Source of the DNA: Arthrinium phaeospermum
Lineage: Eukaryota > Ascomycota > Sordariomycetes > Amphisphaeriales > Apiosporaceae
Reading direction: 5' to 3'
NCBI GenBank assembly: GCA_006503535.1
Contig: QYRS01000008.1
Coordinates: 1-64,000, forward strand
Length of the DNA stretch: 64,000 nucleotides
A model generated the notes under the pieces. The model had not been told where the DNA came from and did no database searches. It saw nothing but the letters and a program-made list of their open reading frames with translations. The position numbers were made by a program, and so were the translations under genes. This document shows, piece after piece, positions 1 to 13,953 of the stretch (position 1 is its first letter; every line of letters begins with the position of its first letter).

Positions 1-3000
1 AATAAATTATTTTTAAAAATAATTTAATATTGAATACTTTATAAATACTTAAATAATTTACCGGGTAATTTATTAATAACCTATAAAAAACTTATTAAAT
101 CGACGTATTAAACGGCCGTAACGATTAAAAAGTAATACCTTTTTTAATTATTAAAAAAATTTATATTTAAATTTTATTATAAAAGTATTTATTAAAATAT
201 TTCTCGATATTAAATAAGCGAGAAATTATATCTAAACTTTATAATTTTATAAAAAATAAAAAATATAATTTTTCGATATAATAAAAAAGAATTTTAAAAC
301 CTTTCTAATTATAAATTAAATTATTAACGAACTATTAAAATCTTTAAAACCAAAACCTTTAAAATTAAAATAATAAAATAATATAAAATATCGAAAATAA
401 AATATTAATTAACTTTTAAAAAAAAATATTTTTAAAATTAATAATAAATATTTAAATCTTAATATAATATTCTTAATTAAGGAATATTTAAATATATATT
501 ATATTTTTAAACGAAGCTATTAATTAAAATATAATAATAAATAAAAAATATAAATAACTTAATTATAATAATTATTTTATTATATAAAATAATTTATATT
601 ATATAGCTTCTTTTAAAAATTAACTTTTAAAAATAATAATATAATTATAAACTTTAAATATCGATTTATTTAAATAATAAAATTATATAAATTAATTAAT
701 AAAAGAAAAAGTTATTAAATTTTTTTATAATTATTAAATTTAATTAATTTAAATTAATTAATTAATTTATTTTTTAAAATTAATTTTAATTTATAAAACT
801 TATAGAATTAAATATATAATAAAATTTATAAAATTAAAATATCTTTATATTAAAAATATAATTATATTATTATTAATTATTATATATAATTATATAATTT
901 TTATTTAAACTTTTATATAATAAAATACTTTATTTATTTTTTTAATATATTTAAATATATTAATTATTAAAATAATATAATAATTAAAGTTTTAAATATA
1001 ATTATTAAAAATAAAAACATTAAAAAGTTATTAAAACTTTTAAAAAAATTATTTTTAATTAATAATTAAAATATTATCGTAATTATTATAATTTTATTAC
1101 CTTTATTATAATACCCTTTATTTCGCTAATAATTCTTATAATTTTTATAATATAAAAATTACCTTTAATACCGCTAACTTTCTAATATTATTAATCTTTA
1201 AAGGCTATTTATATTATTAACGCCGGCTTTTAAAAAAATTATTATTATCGTTATTAATAATATTAATAAATATTATATTAATCCTATTATTTTAAAATTT
1301 ATTAAATAATTTATTTTGTAATATATTTTAAAATTAAACCTATTTTTTAATAAAGTTTTATTATAAATTTAATTTAAAATAAAATTAAAATTAATATTTA
1401 TATTAATAACTTTTTTAATAATATATTTAAATAATTAAAAAAATAGAATTAAGATTAAAACTTTTTATTTATTTTATAAAATTAAACTTTTAAATAATTT
1501 AATTAAATAAGAATTATTTTAAATAAATTTATTAAATAAAAAAATTTATCGCTATTAATATTAACTTTAAATATTTATCGATATTAATAAAACCTTTTTT
1601 TAACTTTAAAAGCCTATAATAACCGAGAAATAAAAATTAAAATCCTTATTTATAAAACCCGCGCTTAAATTAATGTAAATATAAACGATAAATTTTTATT
1701 ATAATTTTTTTTATAATTATTATAATTATACCTTAAAAAATAATAAAAAGAATTTATAATTCCTTAAAAATACTTATTAAATAAAAAAATAATATCGCTA
1801 TATATACCTTATAAATAAATATAATAATAATTTTAAATTAAAATTTATAAAATAAAAAATAAAAAATATATATCGAATTATATAAAAAAAAATAATATTA
1901 ATTAAATTAAATTTAATATTTATAATATAATAAATAAATATATTATAAATCTTATAATATAATATATAAAATTAAAATTTTATAATAACGCCTTTTTTAA
2001 AAACTTTTTTATTTTAAACTATATTATTATATAAAAGCTTTAAATTAATCGCGTAAAATATAATTAATATTTATTTTATTATTATTTCTTTTAAAATTAA
2101 ATTATCTTTTAATATTTAATTTTATATTTATTAAAAAATTTAATTAATAATAATAAAAAGTTTATAATAATATTATATTTTATTATAATTTAAAAAACTT
2201 TTATAATTAAATATATTAATAAGTATTTATTATTAATAAATTAATTAAAAATTATAAATATTTTAAAAATAAAATAGATTAAAATTTATTCATTTATATT
2301 TTATAATATTTATATAAAAAAAATAATTTAAATAAATTAATAAACTTTATTTATTTATTACCCTTTATTATTATTTAAAAATATATTTATAATAAATTAA
2401 AAATAAAAACCGTTATAAATTTCTATTTATTTAATTTATTATTATATTTAATTTTTATTATTTTTTTTAAATTTTTTTTTTTGTATATATTATATAATTA
2501 ATATAAATAGTAAGGAATAAATAAATAATAATATAAATTAATAATAACTCCGTATTAAAATAAATAAGTATTTTAAATAATAAAAATAAAAAAAAATTAA
2601 ACTTTTAACGATAATAAATAGTAAATTTTAAACCCTTTTTTATTATAACTTTCGATTATAGCTATTTATTATTCCTTATAGTATAAAGTTTAAAATAAAT
2701 TCGGGGCTCGCGATAATATTATATTTAATTATTAAGAAAAGAATTATTTATTTATATATATAAGTTTAAAATCTATTAAAAATTATTTATATCGAATAAT
2801 AAAATTTTTAAAATTAACGTATATAAATACCGATTTTATATAAATTTTTAAAAAAAGCTTTTAAAAATAAATATAAATTTTTATAATAAATACTTTTTAA
2901 AACTTATAATTTATTTTTCTTTTTTATCGTATATATATATATACGTTATTATTTATTATTTAACTTTAATTTTTTATATATTATTAAATATATATAATTA

Positions 3001-4445
3001 TTTAAGTTTTAATACCTATTTATATATATTAACAGATTAATATTAATAACGACGCTATATCGCACGCGTTTATAAAGAGCGTTTTTAATAATTTCGAAAA
3101 GGTTACTTTATTAATTATATTATAATATTTTAAAGCCGAAATATTTATTAAATTTATTAACCGATTAAAATTAATATACCTCGATATCGTTAAAATTATC
3201 GATAATATAATACTTTAAAAATTAAAATAAAAAATAATTTTATATTTATATTCCTTTTTTATTATTTAATAAAAATAAAAGCGAAAAAAAAATCGGGAAA
3301 AATAATAACTAATTATTTCGCGATTTAATAACGAATACCGCGTTTTTATAAAATTAAAAAAAAGTTATACGGATATAAAATAAAAAGCCGTATTAATTTT
3401 TAATCGTTATTTAGAAATTTATCGGAACGAAATAACGAAATAGATAATATTAAAACGTTAATAGGCGGGAAATAAAATAAAATTAATAAATAATTTTTTA
3501 ATAATAAATATTATTATTAATTATTATTAATTAATTATTATATAATTAATTAATTTATATTTATTTAATTTAATTTATCGTATAAAAAGTAATAAGTTTT
3601 ATATAAATTTTCTTTTTAATATAATTAATAAATTAATATTTTTCGTAAATAGATTTAATTATTATTTTTTATTAATATAAACCGAAATAATAAATAATAT
3701 TTACGATTATAAATAAATTATTATTATTAATTTCGAATTTATTTTAAATTTTAAAATAAATTTATAATTATAAATTATAAAAATTTAAAAACTTAATAAT
3801 TATAAAATAATAATATCGTTAATAAACTTAATAATTATTAATAAATTTAATAAAATAATATAAAACTTTATTTTAAAATAAAGATATTATAAATAAAATT
3901 AATTTTTAATTAATTTTTAATTTAATTATATATCGTTATTTTATAATTTAATAATATTTTATTTTAATTAAAATATTATTATTTTTATTATTAAGGTTTT
4001 TAATAAAATAAAATCGATAAAAATTAATTATTAAAAATATAAGCTTTAATTAAAACGATATAGTTTATTATAAAATTAAACGTTAATAAATAATATTAAA
4101 TATTTTAAAAATAAAATTATTTAATAAAAATTAAATAAAATTAATATAAATAAATTTAAATATTATATAAAATAAAAATTAATTAATAAATTAATATTTT
4201 TTTTTAAATAAACCTTTATTTATTAAAACGTTATTTTATTAATTTTTATATTAATAAATATACCGATTAAAGTTAAATAATTATAATGTTTTATAAAAAC
4301 GATATATTTTAATATTAATTTAATAATTTAAAAATATTAAATAAATTAAAAAGATTAATTTTAATTTAAAAAATAAAAGATATAAAATAAAAGAAATATA
4401 TCCTTTTAATTAATTAAAAATATAAAGTTTTAAAGCGTTTTTTAT

Positions 4446-4582
4446 AAAATTAAGCTTATATAATTATAATATAGTTATAATTATAATTTATAGCTCCGCT
4501 ATAAATCCTATATCTAGCGATAATTAAATAACCCTTTAGGGCCATTTTTAATTAAATTATTTTCCTTTATTTTTTTTTTAAA
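4446..4582 (+). repeat. LTR-like dispersed repeat, copy A
   Basis: This is one of three diverged copies, all in the same orientation (others at 13801-13953 and 24254-24408). Shared landmarks in order are a TATAATTATA-type stretch, the block TTTATAGC-TCCGCTATAA, a TAATTA/GATAA block and a T-rich end. The copies differ mostly by transitions, as expected after RIP. It could be a solo LTR or the outer LTR of a further element between copies A and B. Exact ends are not resolved. Confidence 0.6.
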
Positions 4583-7500
4583 TCGATTAATTTTATATTA
4601 TTAATAAATTTAAAATTAATATTAATTAACCTTAATTACCGCCGTTAATTAATAATATTAATAAAAAATAAATTTATAATTATTTATTTATTATTTTATT
4701 TTAAATAAAATAAAAGATTAAATTAATAAACTTTAATAAATAATTATATTATTAACGACGTAAAAATAACTTTAAAATACTATAAATTATTAAAATATAA
4801 AAAGAATTTTAAATAATATAATTTAATATATTATTAAATATTATTACGTTAAAAAACTTTCTAAGCTTAATTAAAATTAAATAAAAAAATTAAAATAAAT
4901 ATTAAAAAATAATTAATTAATTATTTTATTTTAATAATTATTTATTATTCGATTAAATTTTAATAATATAAATATAAAGACCGATAATTTCGATAAATTT
5001 TATTTAATAAAAATTAATTATATTAAACTTAAAATATAATTTAAATATAATAATAAAATAATAATTTTTATAAAAAAAACGCCGTCGCTTTAATAATAGC
5101 GATATTTATTATATATTAAAAAAAATTTATAATAATTAAAATAAAGGAAATATTAATAATAATAATAATTATAAATTTTTATATTTTAAATTTAATAAGG
5201 TTAAATATTTTAATTTAATAATTTATAATTTAAAAAAATATAATATATAATAATAAATAAAATAATAATATATAAATATATATATTTAATTAATAATTTT
5301 AATATTTTATAAATAAAAGGCGAAAAACCCGTATAAAACGTTTAAGCGATATATTTATAAAATATAATATTATATTAATATTTAATTAAATTTATAAATT
5401 TAAAATAAATCGCTTTAATTAAAAAAATTATTAATTAAATATAAATATTTAAATAACGTTTTAAAAAAGATTAAATAAAAACGATATAAAACTTTATAAA
5501 TAAAAAATTTATTTTATAAAATTTATATATAAAAAAAAATATAAACTTTCGATTAAAAAGTTATTAATAATATAAAAATATACGATTTTTTAATATATAA
5601 TTAATTTTTATAAATTTTAAAAGTATTTATTAATAAAATTTAAAATTAAATTATTAAATTTAATTTAAATATTATTTTTATAATATTATTAATAAATTAA
5701 ACGATTAAAAAAATATATTATATAAAATATGGGGTTTTTTTATATAACGAACTAAATTAATTAAGTAAACTAGCTTTATTCTCGATCCTTATTAAACGAA
5801 GCAATCTATCTTTATTTCCTCTCACTTATTTAATTATATTTAGGCTTTATATAAAATTAAAAAGAAATTTATAAATATTATTTTATAATAAAATAACGTT
5901 ATTATTATATTAATTTTAAACGTTATTTAATTTTTTATAATTTTTTATAAAATATAATAAAGTTATTTATATAATTTTAATATATAATATTTATATATAT
6001 TTAATAATTAAAATATTTATTTATATATAAAACTTATATAGGAATTATTTATATTAATTAAATTAAATCGAATATAATAATTATATTTTAATAATTAATA
6101 ACGAAAATAAAATAAATAATTCAATAATTAATAAAATAAAAAGAAAATTATATATTTAATTATAATAATATTAACGATTTTAATAATTATAATAATATTT
6201 AATAAATATTTTAATATAATAATTAATTTATTTAAAATCGGGAAAGTTATAATAAACTTTTATATTAAAACTTTAAAAATAATTTTAACTTTTATTTTAA
6301 TAAAATTAATATTAATAATAAAGAAATAATAAATAATAATAAAATAACGATTAATAAAAAATAAATTAATTTAAAATATATTATAAAGATAATATAAATA
6401 TTATAAAAAAAAATTTAAATAAAAGATTTTAAATAAATAACTTCGACAGAAATAAAAACAATATAAAATATAACGAATAATAAGATATCGAAGGTTATAG
6501 CGAAAATTTAAAAATTATAAAATTTAACGAATTAATCGAGGAAATAATTTATTTTAAAACCGTTATTAAAATAAATAAAATATTTTAATATATACGTTAT
6601 TAAAAAACTTTTTTAATAATAATAAATTATAATAATATATTTATTAAAATTATAAAACAATACGTTATATAAAAATTTAATATAAAATAATAAATTAATT
6701 AATTAAGTATTTATATAAAAAACGTTATTAATAACCTTTATTTATTATAAATAAAATTTAATTTATAAATAATTAATAAAATTTATAATAATTAATAAAT
6801 TAAATAAAAAATTAAAAATCGATAAAGTTTAATAAATTAAAATAAATTTTTTAACGATATTTATATTATTAATTTTATTATAAACTTTAAATTTAATATC
6901 GAAATAAATTACGGTTTTAAAATATAATTTTATATAAAATTATTAATTATAATAAATATTAAATTAAATTAATAATAAAAAATTTATAAAAATATAAATT
7001 ATTTTAAATTAATAATTAACGATTAATAATTTATATAAAAATATTTTAATATATAATATATAAACGTATAATATTTTATAATTTATAAAATAAAAAATTA
7101 TATTTATTTATTTTATTTATATTATATTATAATTATATTTTAAAATATTAATAAAAATAAAAAATAAATTATAATAATTTATTAATAAAAATAAATATTA
7201 TTTCAAAATTATAAATAGAAATATTTATTATAATAAATATATTAAATTTAAAAAAATAAATATATTATTATTTAAAAATTACGTTATTATAATTATATAC
7301 GAAAATATTTATATATTAATAATTTAAAGAATTAAATAATAATATTTAAAAACGTTAAAAAATTTATAATAAATTAAATTATTATTTTTTTATTTATTTT
7401 ATATATTAATATTATATAATATATCGTTAAAAAAATAAAATATTTTATTTAAATTAATAAATAATTTATTAATAACCGTATTTATATATTTATAAATAAT

Positions 7501-9019
7501 AATATAAATAAAATAATATTATAAAACGATATAAATAACACGATTATTATATTAAAAAATAAAACTTTAATTATATTTTATTTATTAATATAAACTTTAA
7601 TATATATTAAATTATAAATTTAATAATAATAAAATAATTATTAAATAAAAATTATTATTAAATTAACGTATTATTAAAAACGTTATCGATTTTATTATAA
7701 ATAAAATAAAATATTAAAATAAATATAAATTTATTAAAATTAATATTTATAATTATTAAAATTATTTTATAATATTTAATAAAATATTAAAATTATATAT
7801 TAAATATATAAAATTTATTAATAACGGTTTAATCGATATTTTATTAAACGAATAAATATAAAAATTTTTAATTAAAATAAGAATAATATTTATTTAAAAA
7901 AACGAAAATATATTTAATAAAACTTATAAATAAAAAGTTTATACGAAATTAAATAATTAAATTTATTATATAAAAATAAACGTATTAAATAAAAATTTTA
8001 AAATTATTCTCTTTTTTAATTTTTATTATTTAAAAAAAAGTTAAAAAAAAAACGTAGTATTATTATTATTCGCTTATTAAATAAAATATCGCTTTAAAAC
8101 GTATATTTAATAAAATATTAAAACGAAATTATTTTTAAAATCGTAAAGGTAAAATCTATTATAATATATAATATAATTTTGTTTTATTATTAATAATATT
8201 TATTTAAATTTATATTATTATTTTATAATAATAAAAATAAAATAATATATTTTAATTATATCGTTATAAATTATAAAAAATTTAATATTTATAAATAACG
8301 ATAAATAAATTATATATTATATATAAACGTCGTTAATTATTATTATAATAACGTTATTATAATTAATAAAATATTAAATAATTATATTATAAATTATAAA
8401 ATAATATTAAAAATATTTTATAATTATAATATTAATACAAAATTATTAAAAATATTTATAATATTTTTAAATATAATAATATTAAAATAAATAATTAATT
8501 TTTTAATTTATTAATTATAATTAAATAAATAAAAATTTTAATTAAAATTAAATTCTTTTATTATTTAAATAATTTTAAAAGGTTTTTTAATTTTATAAAA
8601 TATATAAAATTAAACGTATTATTATATACGATTATTATTAAACTTTTAAAATAATAAAAAGCGGCGTTTATTATTATAAATAAAAAAGATTTTTTTTAAA
8701 ATTATATTATAAATAATAAATAAAATTAAATTTTATTAAATTAAATATAAAAAAAATTAAAACGTTTAAAAATATTAAATATAAATTAATTAAATATATT
8801 ATATTATTTATTTATATATTAATAAAGCTTTTATATATTAATTTTAACGTTTTTAAAATAATAATAATAATATATTATATTAAAAAAAAGTTTTTATAAA
8901 ATATATTAAATCTAATAATAATAAATTAATTATTTATTTATTAAAAATAAATATATAATTAATTATATTTTTTAAATATTTATTAAAACGGAGAAAAAAT
9001 ATTAATTTATAAAAATAAA

Positions 9020-9235
9020 AGTATTTAATAAGCTTTAATAAAAGGATTTATTTAAATTAAATAAATAATAAAGGGAGATTAAATATTAAACTTAATTAAA
9101 TAGGTAGTTTTTAAAAGTAGAAACGGTTTATTTTTTAAATTTATTTTATTTATTAATTAATTAACGTCTTTTTTTTTCTTTTTATTTTTTTATATATAAA
9201 TATATTAATATTTATACCTTTTTAATTAATTTATT
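9020..9235 (+). repeat. Dispersed repeat family 2, copy 1
   Basis: This segment recurs at about 38070-38280, and its 3' part again at about 39980-40085. The shared core runs from an AAATATTAAACTTAATTAAA block through TTTATTAATTAATTAACG to a T-rich/TATA-rich end followed by TTAATATTTATACC. The nature of the parent element is unknown. Confidence 0.6.
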
Positions 9236-9302
9236 AATATTTAATTTTATATAAATATTTTAAAAAATAAAATAATAAATTAATAATTTTTAAAAGCTTT
9301 TA

Positions 9303-9773
9303 ATTTATATAATTTAATAGGTAAGTAATTAAATATAAGGGTTAATATTAAGTTAAGGGTTTAAATCTCTTTAAAGCGCTGTTTTTTAACCTTTATTAAA
9401 ATAAAAAATAAGGTTTTTTATTATATTATTAAATTAATAAGAGCCGGCGAATTATTTTAATTTATAATTATAATTAATATATTAATTAAATATATTTATA
9501 TTTATATAAAAAACTTATAAAAAATTAATTATATTATATAATATCGGGTTTAAATTTAAAATTAATATATAATATTTAAATTTAAATTTAATTATTTAAT
9601 CGATTAATTAAAAATTTATTATATTTATTAAAATTTTATTTAATATTATTATTTATATATTTATAATAAATTTAATATAATTTTTTAATATAATTTTTAA
9701 TTAATTAATAAAGTATTTATTTTTTTAAATTTATATTTATTTTATAAAATTTATTTATTAAAAATCGATTTAA
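9303..9773 (+). repeat. Older SINE-like copy, 5' portion (interrupted)
   Basis: This segment aligns along its whole length with 9781-10250 and differs mainly by C/T and G/A transitions, so it is a more heavily RIP-mutated copy of the same unit. A tRNA-like head lies at 9303-9377, with a degraded A box (AATTTAATAGG) and a B box (GGGTTTAAATC). The copy is split by the younger element at 9774-10374, and its 3' end resumes at 10375. The last 8 bases, CGATTTAA at 9766-9773, are the left half of the target-site duplication. Confidence 0.7.
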
Positions 9774-10322
9774 GTTTTTAGCTTATATAGTTTAGTGGGT
9801 AGGTAATTAGATATAAGGGTATATATCAAGTTAAGGGTTTAAATCTTTTTAAAAGCGTTATTTTTTAGCCTTTATTACGATAAAAAATAAGGTTTTTTTT
9901 TATATTATATCGAATTAATAAGAGCCGGCGGATCGATTTAGTTCGTAATTACGATTAATATATATCGATTAAATATATTAATATTTATATAAAAGATTTA
10001 TAAAAAGTTAATTATATTATATAATATCGGGTTTAAACCCGAGATCGATATATAGCGTTTAAATTTAAATTTAATTAATTAATCGATTAATTAAAAACTC
10101 GTTATATTTATTAAAATTTTATTTAATATTATTATTTATATATTTATAATAAGTTTAATATAATTTTTTTAAAGTAATTTTTAACCGATTAATAAGGTAT
10201 TTATTTTTTAGCTTTATATTTATTTTATAAAACTTATTTATTAAAATTAGCTTAATCGAATTAATTGAATTATGTAGCGGCCCCGTTATAAAATAGGGTT
10301 TACTTATATCCGGATCGAATCG

Positions 10323-10365
<43 letters not shown>

Positions 10366-10374
10366 GATTTAATT
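9774..10374 (+). mobile_element. Younger tRNA-derived SINE-like retroposon
   Basis: The element is about 600 bp and has the full set of SINE hallmarks: a tRNA-like head (9781-9856), an unrelated body, a GC-richer 3' segment (about 10260-10324) and an uninterrupted tail of 49 A (10325-10373). It is flanked by an 8 bp direct repeat, CGATTTAA, at 9766-9773 and 10375-10382. It has no coding capacity, so it would depend on a LINE reverse transcriptase, as known SINEs do. It is inserted in an older copy of its own family (9303-9773 plus 10375-10460). It is less mutated than that host copy, so it is younger. I do not recognise the family name. Confidence 0.75.
9781..9856 (+). other. tRNA-like head of the SINE (Pol III promoter relic)
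   Basis: Exactly 76 nt can be folded as a degraded tRNA. The acceptor strands GCTTATA and TAAAAGC pair in six of seven positions. The A box TAGTTTAGTGGG begins at base 8. The D stem GTTT/AGAT pairs with wobble. The T arm AAGGG-TTTAAAT-CTTTT has the expected 7 nt loop and contains the B box. The anticodon stem is damaged, so the parental tRNA is uncertain. I do not call this a functional tRNA gene; it is the internal promoter of the retroposon. Confidence 0.65.
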
Positions 10375-10460
10375 AAATTAATCGAATTATATAACGGCCT
10401 TGTTATAAAATAAAGGTTATTTATATTTAGATTAAATTAATAAATAATAATAAAAAAGAA
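10375..10460 (+). repeat. Older SINE-like copy, 3' portion
   Basis: It begins with the right copy of the target duplication (CGATTTAA, 10375-10382). It then repeats the 3' segment of the younger element: GAATTATATAACGGCC here corresponds to GAATTATGTAGCGGCC at about 10267-10282, again differing by transitions. It ends in an A-rich, decayed tail. It is the displaced end of the copy that starts at 9303. Confidence 0.65.
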
Positions 10461-12764
10461 ATTTTTTTTAAATAATATATATTTTTATAAATTATAAAAT
10501 AATTATTAATATAAATAAATTAACGATAAATTTTATAAATTTAATATTTATAAACGTTTTTAATAAATAATTAATATAAATTATTAAATTTATTAATTAA
10601 TTTAAATTTATAATATATTATAAATTTAATAATTTTATATAATATTAAATATATTATTTAAATTATTTTATAAAAATAATAAAATTAATAACGATTTAAA
10701 TAACTTCGATATATTTTTAAATAACGTTAAAAAATATTAATTAAAAGTATATTTTAATAATAAAAATAAAATAAATATATTATTTAATAATTAATATTAT
10801 ATTATAAAAATAAAGTTAATAAAAGATATATAAATACTTTTATTTTAATTAAATTTAAAAGTTAATAAATTATAATTTATAATAATATTATTTATTAATA
10901 AATAATTATTATAAATAATAATAATAATATATAATAAAATATTAAATTTTAAAGTTTAAATATAATAAAAATATATTAAAAATTATATATAAAAATTTAT
11001 TTTAAATATTATTAAATAAAATAATTTATTATAAGAAATAAATTAAACGATATTTTTATTCGAAATTTAATAAAGATTTTTATAAAAAATTATTAATAAA
11101 ATTTAAATAAATTTTATATATCGTTTTATATATTACGAATATATTTAAATTATTATATAATAATAATTATATAAAATACGAAAAGTTATTATTATATTTA
11201 TTTTATTATTATATTATATTAAATAAGAATTAAAAAAGTATTTAAAAAGTTATTTTAATTATAAAATATTTTAAATAAAATATTATAAAAAATATAAAAA
11301 TTTATAATTTATTATTAAATCTTTTTATTTATATTATATAATTATAATAAATTTTATTTTTCGATTTTTAATAATATCGGTTAATAACGATACTTTTTTT
11401 ATAATTATTTATAAATTATTAAAATAAATAAACTTTATTATTAAATATATAAAATAGTTTATAAAAAAATAAAGGGAAGTTTTAATTAATAAATTCTTTT
11501 TTATAAATTAAAAAATCTTTAAAATTATTATTTTAATAAAAACTTAAAATTTATCGACGTTATTTAAAAAACGATATAAAAAAAATAAAAACGAAGTTTT
11601 TTTATTTTATAATATATAAATTATTAATAAATAATTAAATAAAATAAATTAATTAATTAAATAATTAAAATATATTTTATTTTTAAATTAATTTTAAAAT
11701 TATTTTAAATAAATAAAAAAAAGCTTTATTTATATTTTAATTTAAATTTAATAATATTAAAATATTATTAATAAAATTAATATTAAATAAGTTTATTATA
11801 AATTTTATATTAATAATTATAATTAATATTATTATAAAAAAAGTTTTAATTATTAAAAACTAAATAATAAAATTTTATATTTATAATATAATATATATAA
11901 ATATTATAAATATAAAAATTTATTATAATTATTAATATTTCTTAATATTTTTTAACGTTAATAATAAAATATTATTATAATTATATAAAGGATATATTAT
12001 TTTAAAAGTAGCGATTATAAAAAAGAAATTAAATTAATAATATATAGGATTTTTTAAAATAAAAAAGAAAATCGGGCGTTTCGTTTATTATTTATAATTA
12101 TTATCGAATTTTAAGATTTATAATATATATTAATCGATTATTTAAAATTAATTTTTTTAAATTTATTTAAATAATATATATTTATATTAAATTAATAAAA
12201 ATATATAATTATAAATATTAAATTATTTATAAATAAATAATAAAAATAAATAAAATATAATATTTAATCGATTATAATAAATTAAGATTAAAATTTTAAA
12301 AATAAAAGTTATTATAATAATTAAAAAATAAAATAATATAATTTATTAAAAAATATAAAACTTAATAAAGGTTAATTTTTAATAATAATTACGCGTTAAT
12401 AATTAAATTTAAATTTTAAGTTTAATAATTAATATAATTATAATTAATATAAATACGATATAAATAATATAAAGTTTAAAAAAATATATAAAACGTTATT
12501 AAAAAAAATATAAATAATAAAAAAATAAATTAATTTAATAATTTTATTCTTATTTTATAAATAATATTAATAATATTTAATTTTATTTTTTTAAAAAACA
12601 AATATTTTAATAAATTTATAATTAATTTAAATAATAATATTTATAATATATATTTTAATATTATTATTATATTTAATTATAATATAATATATTAAATTAA
12701 GAAAATAAATAAAAAATTTTATTTTTATAAATTTAATAATTTTAATTTAAATATTAAATAATTA

Positions 12765-12846
12765 ATTAAAGAAATTTATTTAAAGAATTTAAATTTTTTT
12801 AATAAATTAAAGAAATTTATTTAAAGAATTTAAATTTTTTTAATAA
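12765..12846. repeat. Perfect 41 bp tandem duplication
   Basis: Bases 12765-12805 and 12806-12846 are identical 41-mers. Within RIP-mutated DNA, identity between two AT-rich copies indicates that the duplication happened after mutation. Confidence 0.9.
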
Positions 12847-13800
12847 ATTAAAGTATTATAAATAAATTCGAATATTATATTAACGTATATTATAAATTAT
12901 TTATATATTTAATAATATAAATATAATTATTAATAAATAATTAAATATAATAAAATTAATTAAAATTATATAAAAACGATATAAATAATATAAAAATTTA
13001 AATATAAAATAACGATTTATTTTTATTTTTTATTTTTTAAATTTTATTAATTAATTTAATTAAGTTAAAATTATTTATAAATAAGAATAAAAAACTTTAT
13101 TAATAAATTTAATTAATATATTTATTAAATTGAAATATATTAATTTTTAATTATTAATATAATTTTTTATTATATTATTTATATTATATTATAAAAAAGT
13201 AAAGAAAATATTATTATAAATTAATAACGATAAATTTAAAGCGTTTATTAAAAAAATTAATATTAAAGTTTAAATTTAAAATAAAAATTAATTTTTTAAT
13301 AATTACTTTTTAATAAAAACATATTAAAAATAAATCTTTAATTATATTAAAATATAGGAATAATTTAATTTTAAAAAAAATTTTAATTATATTATAATTA
13401 TAATTTTATATATTTAATTTATAAATAATTAATTTTATTAAAAAATAAGAATTTTATTAAAATAAATCGTAATAAAATATTAAAATAATAAATAAAAATT
13501 ATTTAAAGGTATATTTAATTTAAATTTTTTAAATATAAATACGATTAAAGTTTTTTAAATTAATAAAAATATATCGTTAAGTTTAAGAATAATATTTAAA
13601 TAAATTAATAATTTATTTTAAAATATTTAATTAAAATAAATATTTTTTAATATTAATAATTAAATTATTTTTTAATTTTAATATAATTAATTTTATTATA
13701 TATATAATTATAATAATTAATCGCCGTCGAATTATATTATAAAAAGATTTCGTTTTATATAACAATAAAAAAAAGTAAAATAATAATCCGTTTAAAATTA

Positions 13801-13953
13801 TAAAGTTAAGCCTATATAATTATAGCGTAATTATAATTATAATTTATAGCTTCGCTATAAATTTTATAATTAGTTATAAATAGATAACTTATTAAGGTTA
13901 TATTTAATTAAACTATATTTTTTTCTTTTTTTTTTTTAATTAATAAGTTTTAT
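13801..13953 (+). repeat. LTR-like repeat, copy B (left end of relic 1)
   Basis: It matches 24254-24408 closely (for example the shared block TAAATAGATAACTTATTAA and the TTAATTAAACTATATTTTTC end) and 4446-4582 more distantly. The element ends cannot be fixed, because RIP has erased TG...CA termini. Confidence 0.65.

Noticed and set aside
9303..9856. Functional tRNA genes
   Set aside because: Head regions fold partly like tRNA, but the anticodon stems are broken and the heads are continuous with repeated bodies, so they are SINE promoters.
12765..12846. CRISPR-like direct repeats
   Set aside because: Only two contiguous copies without spacers, in a eukaryotic genome.
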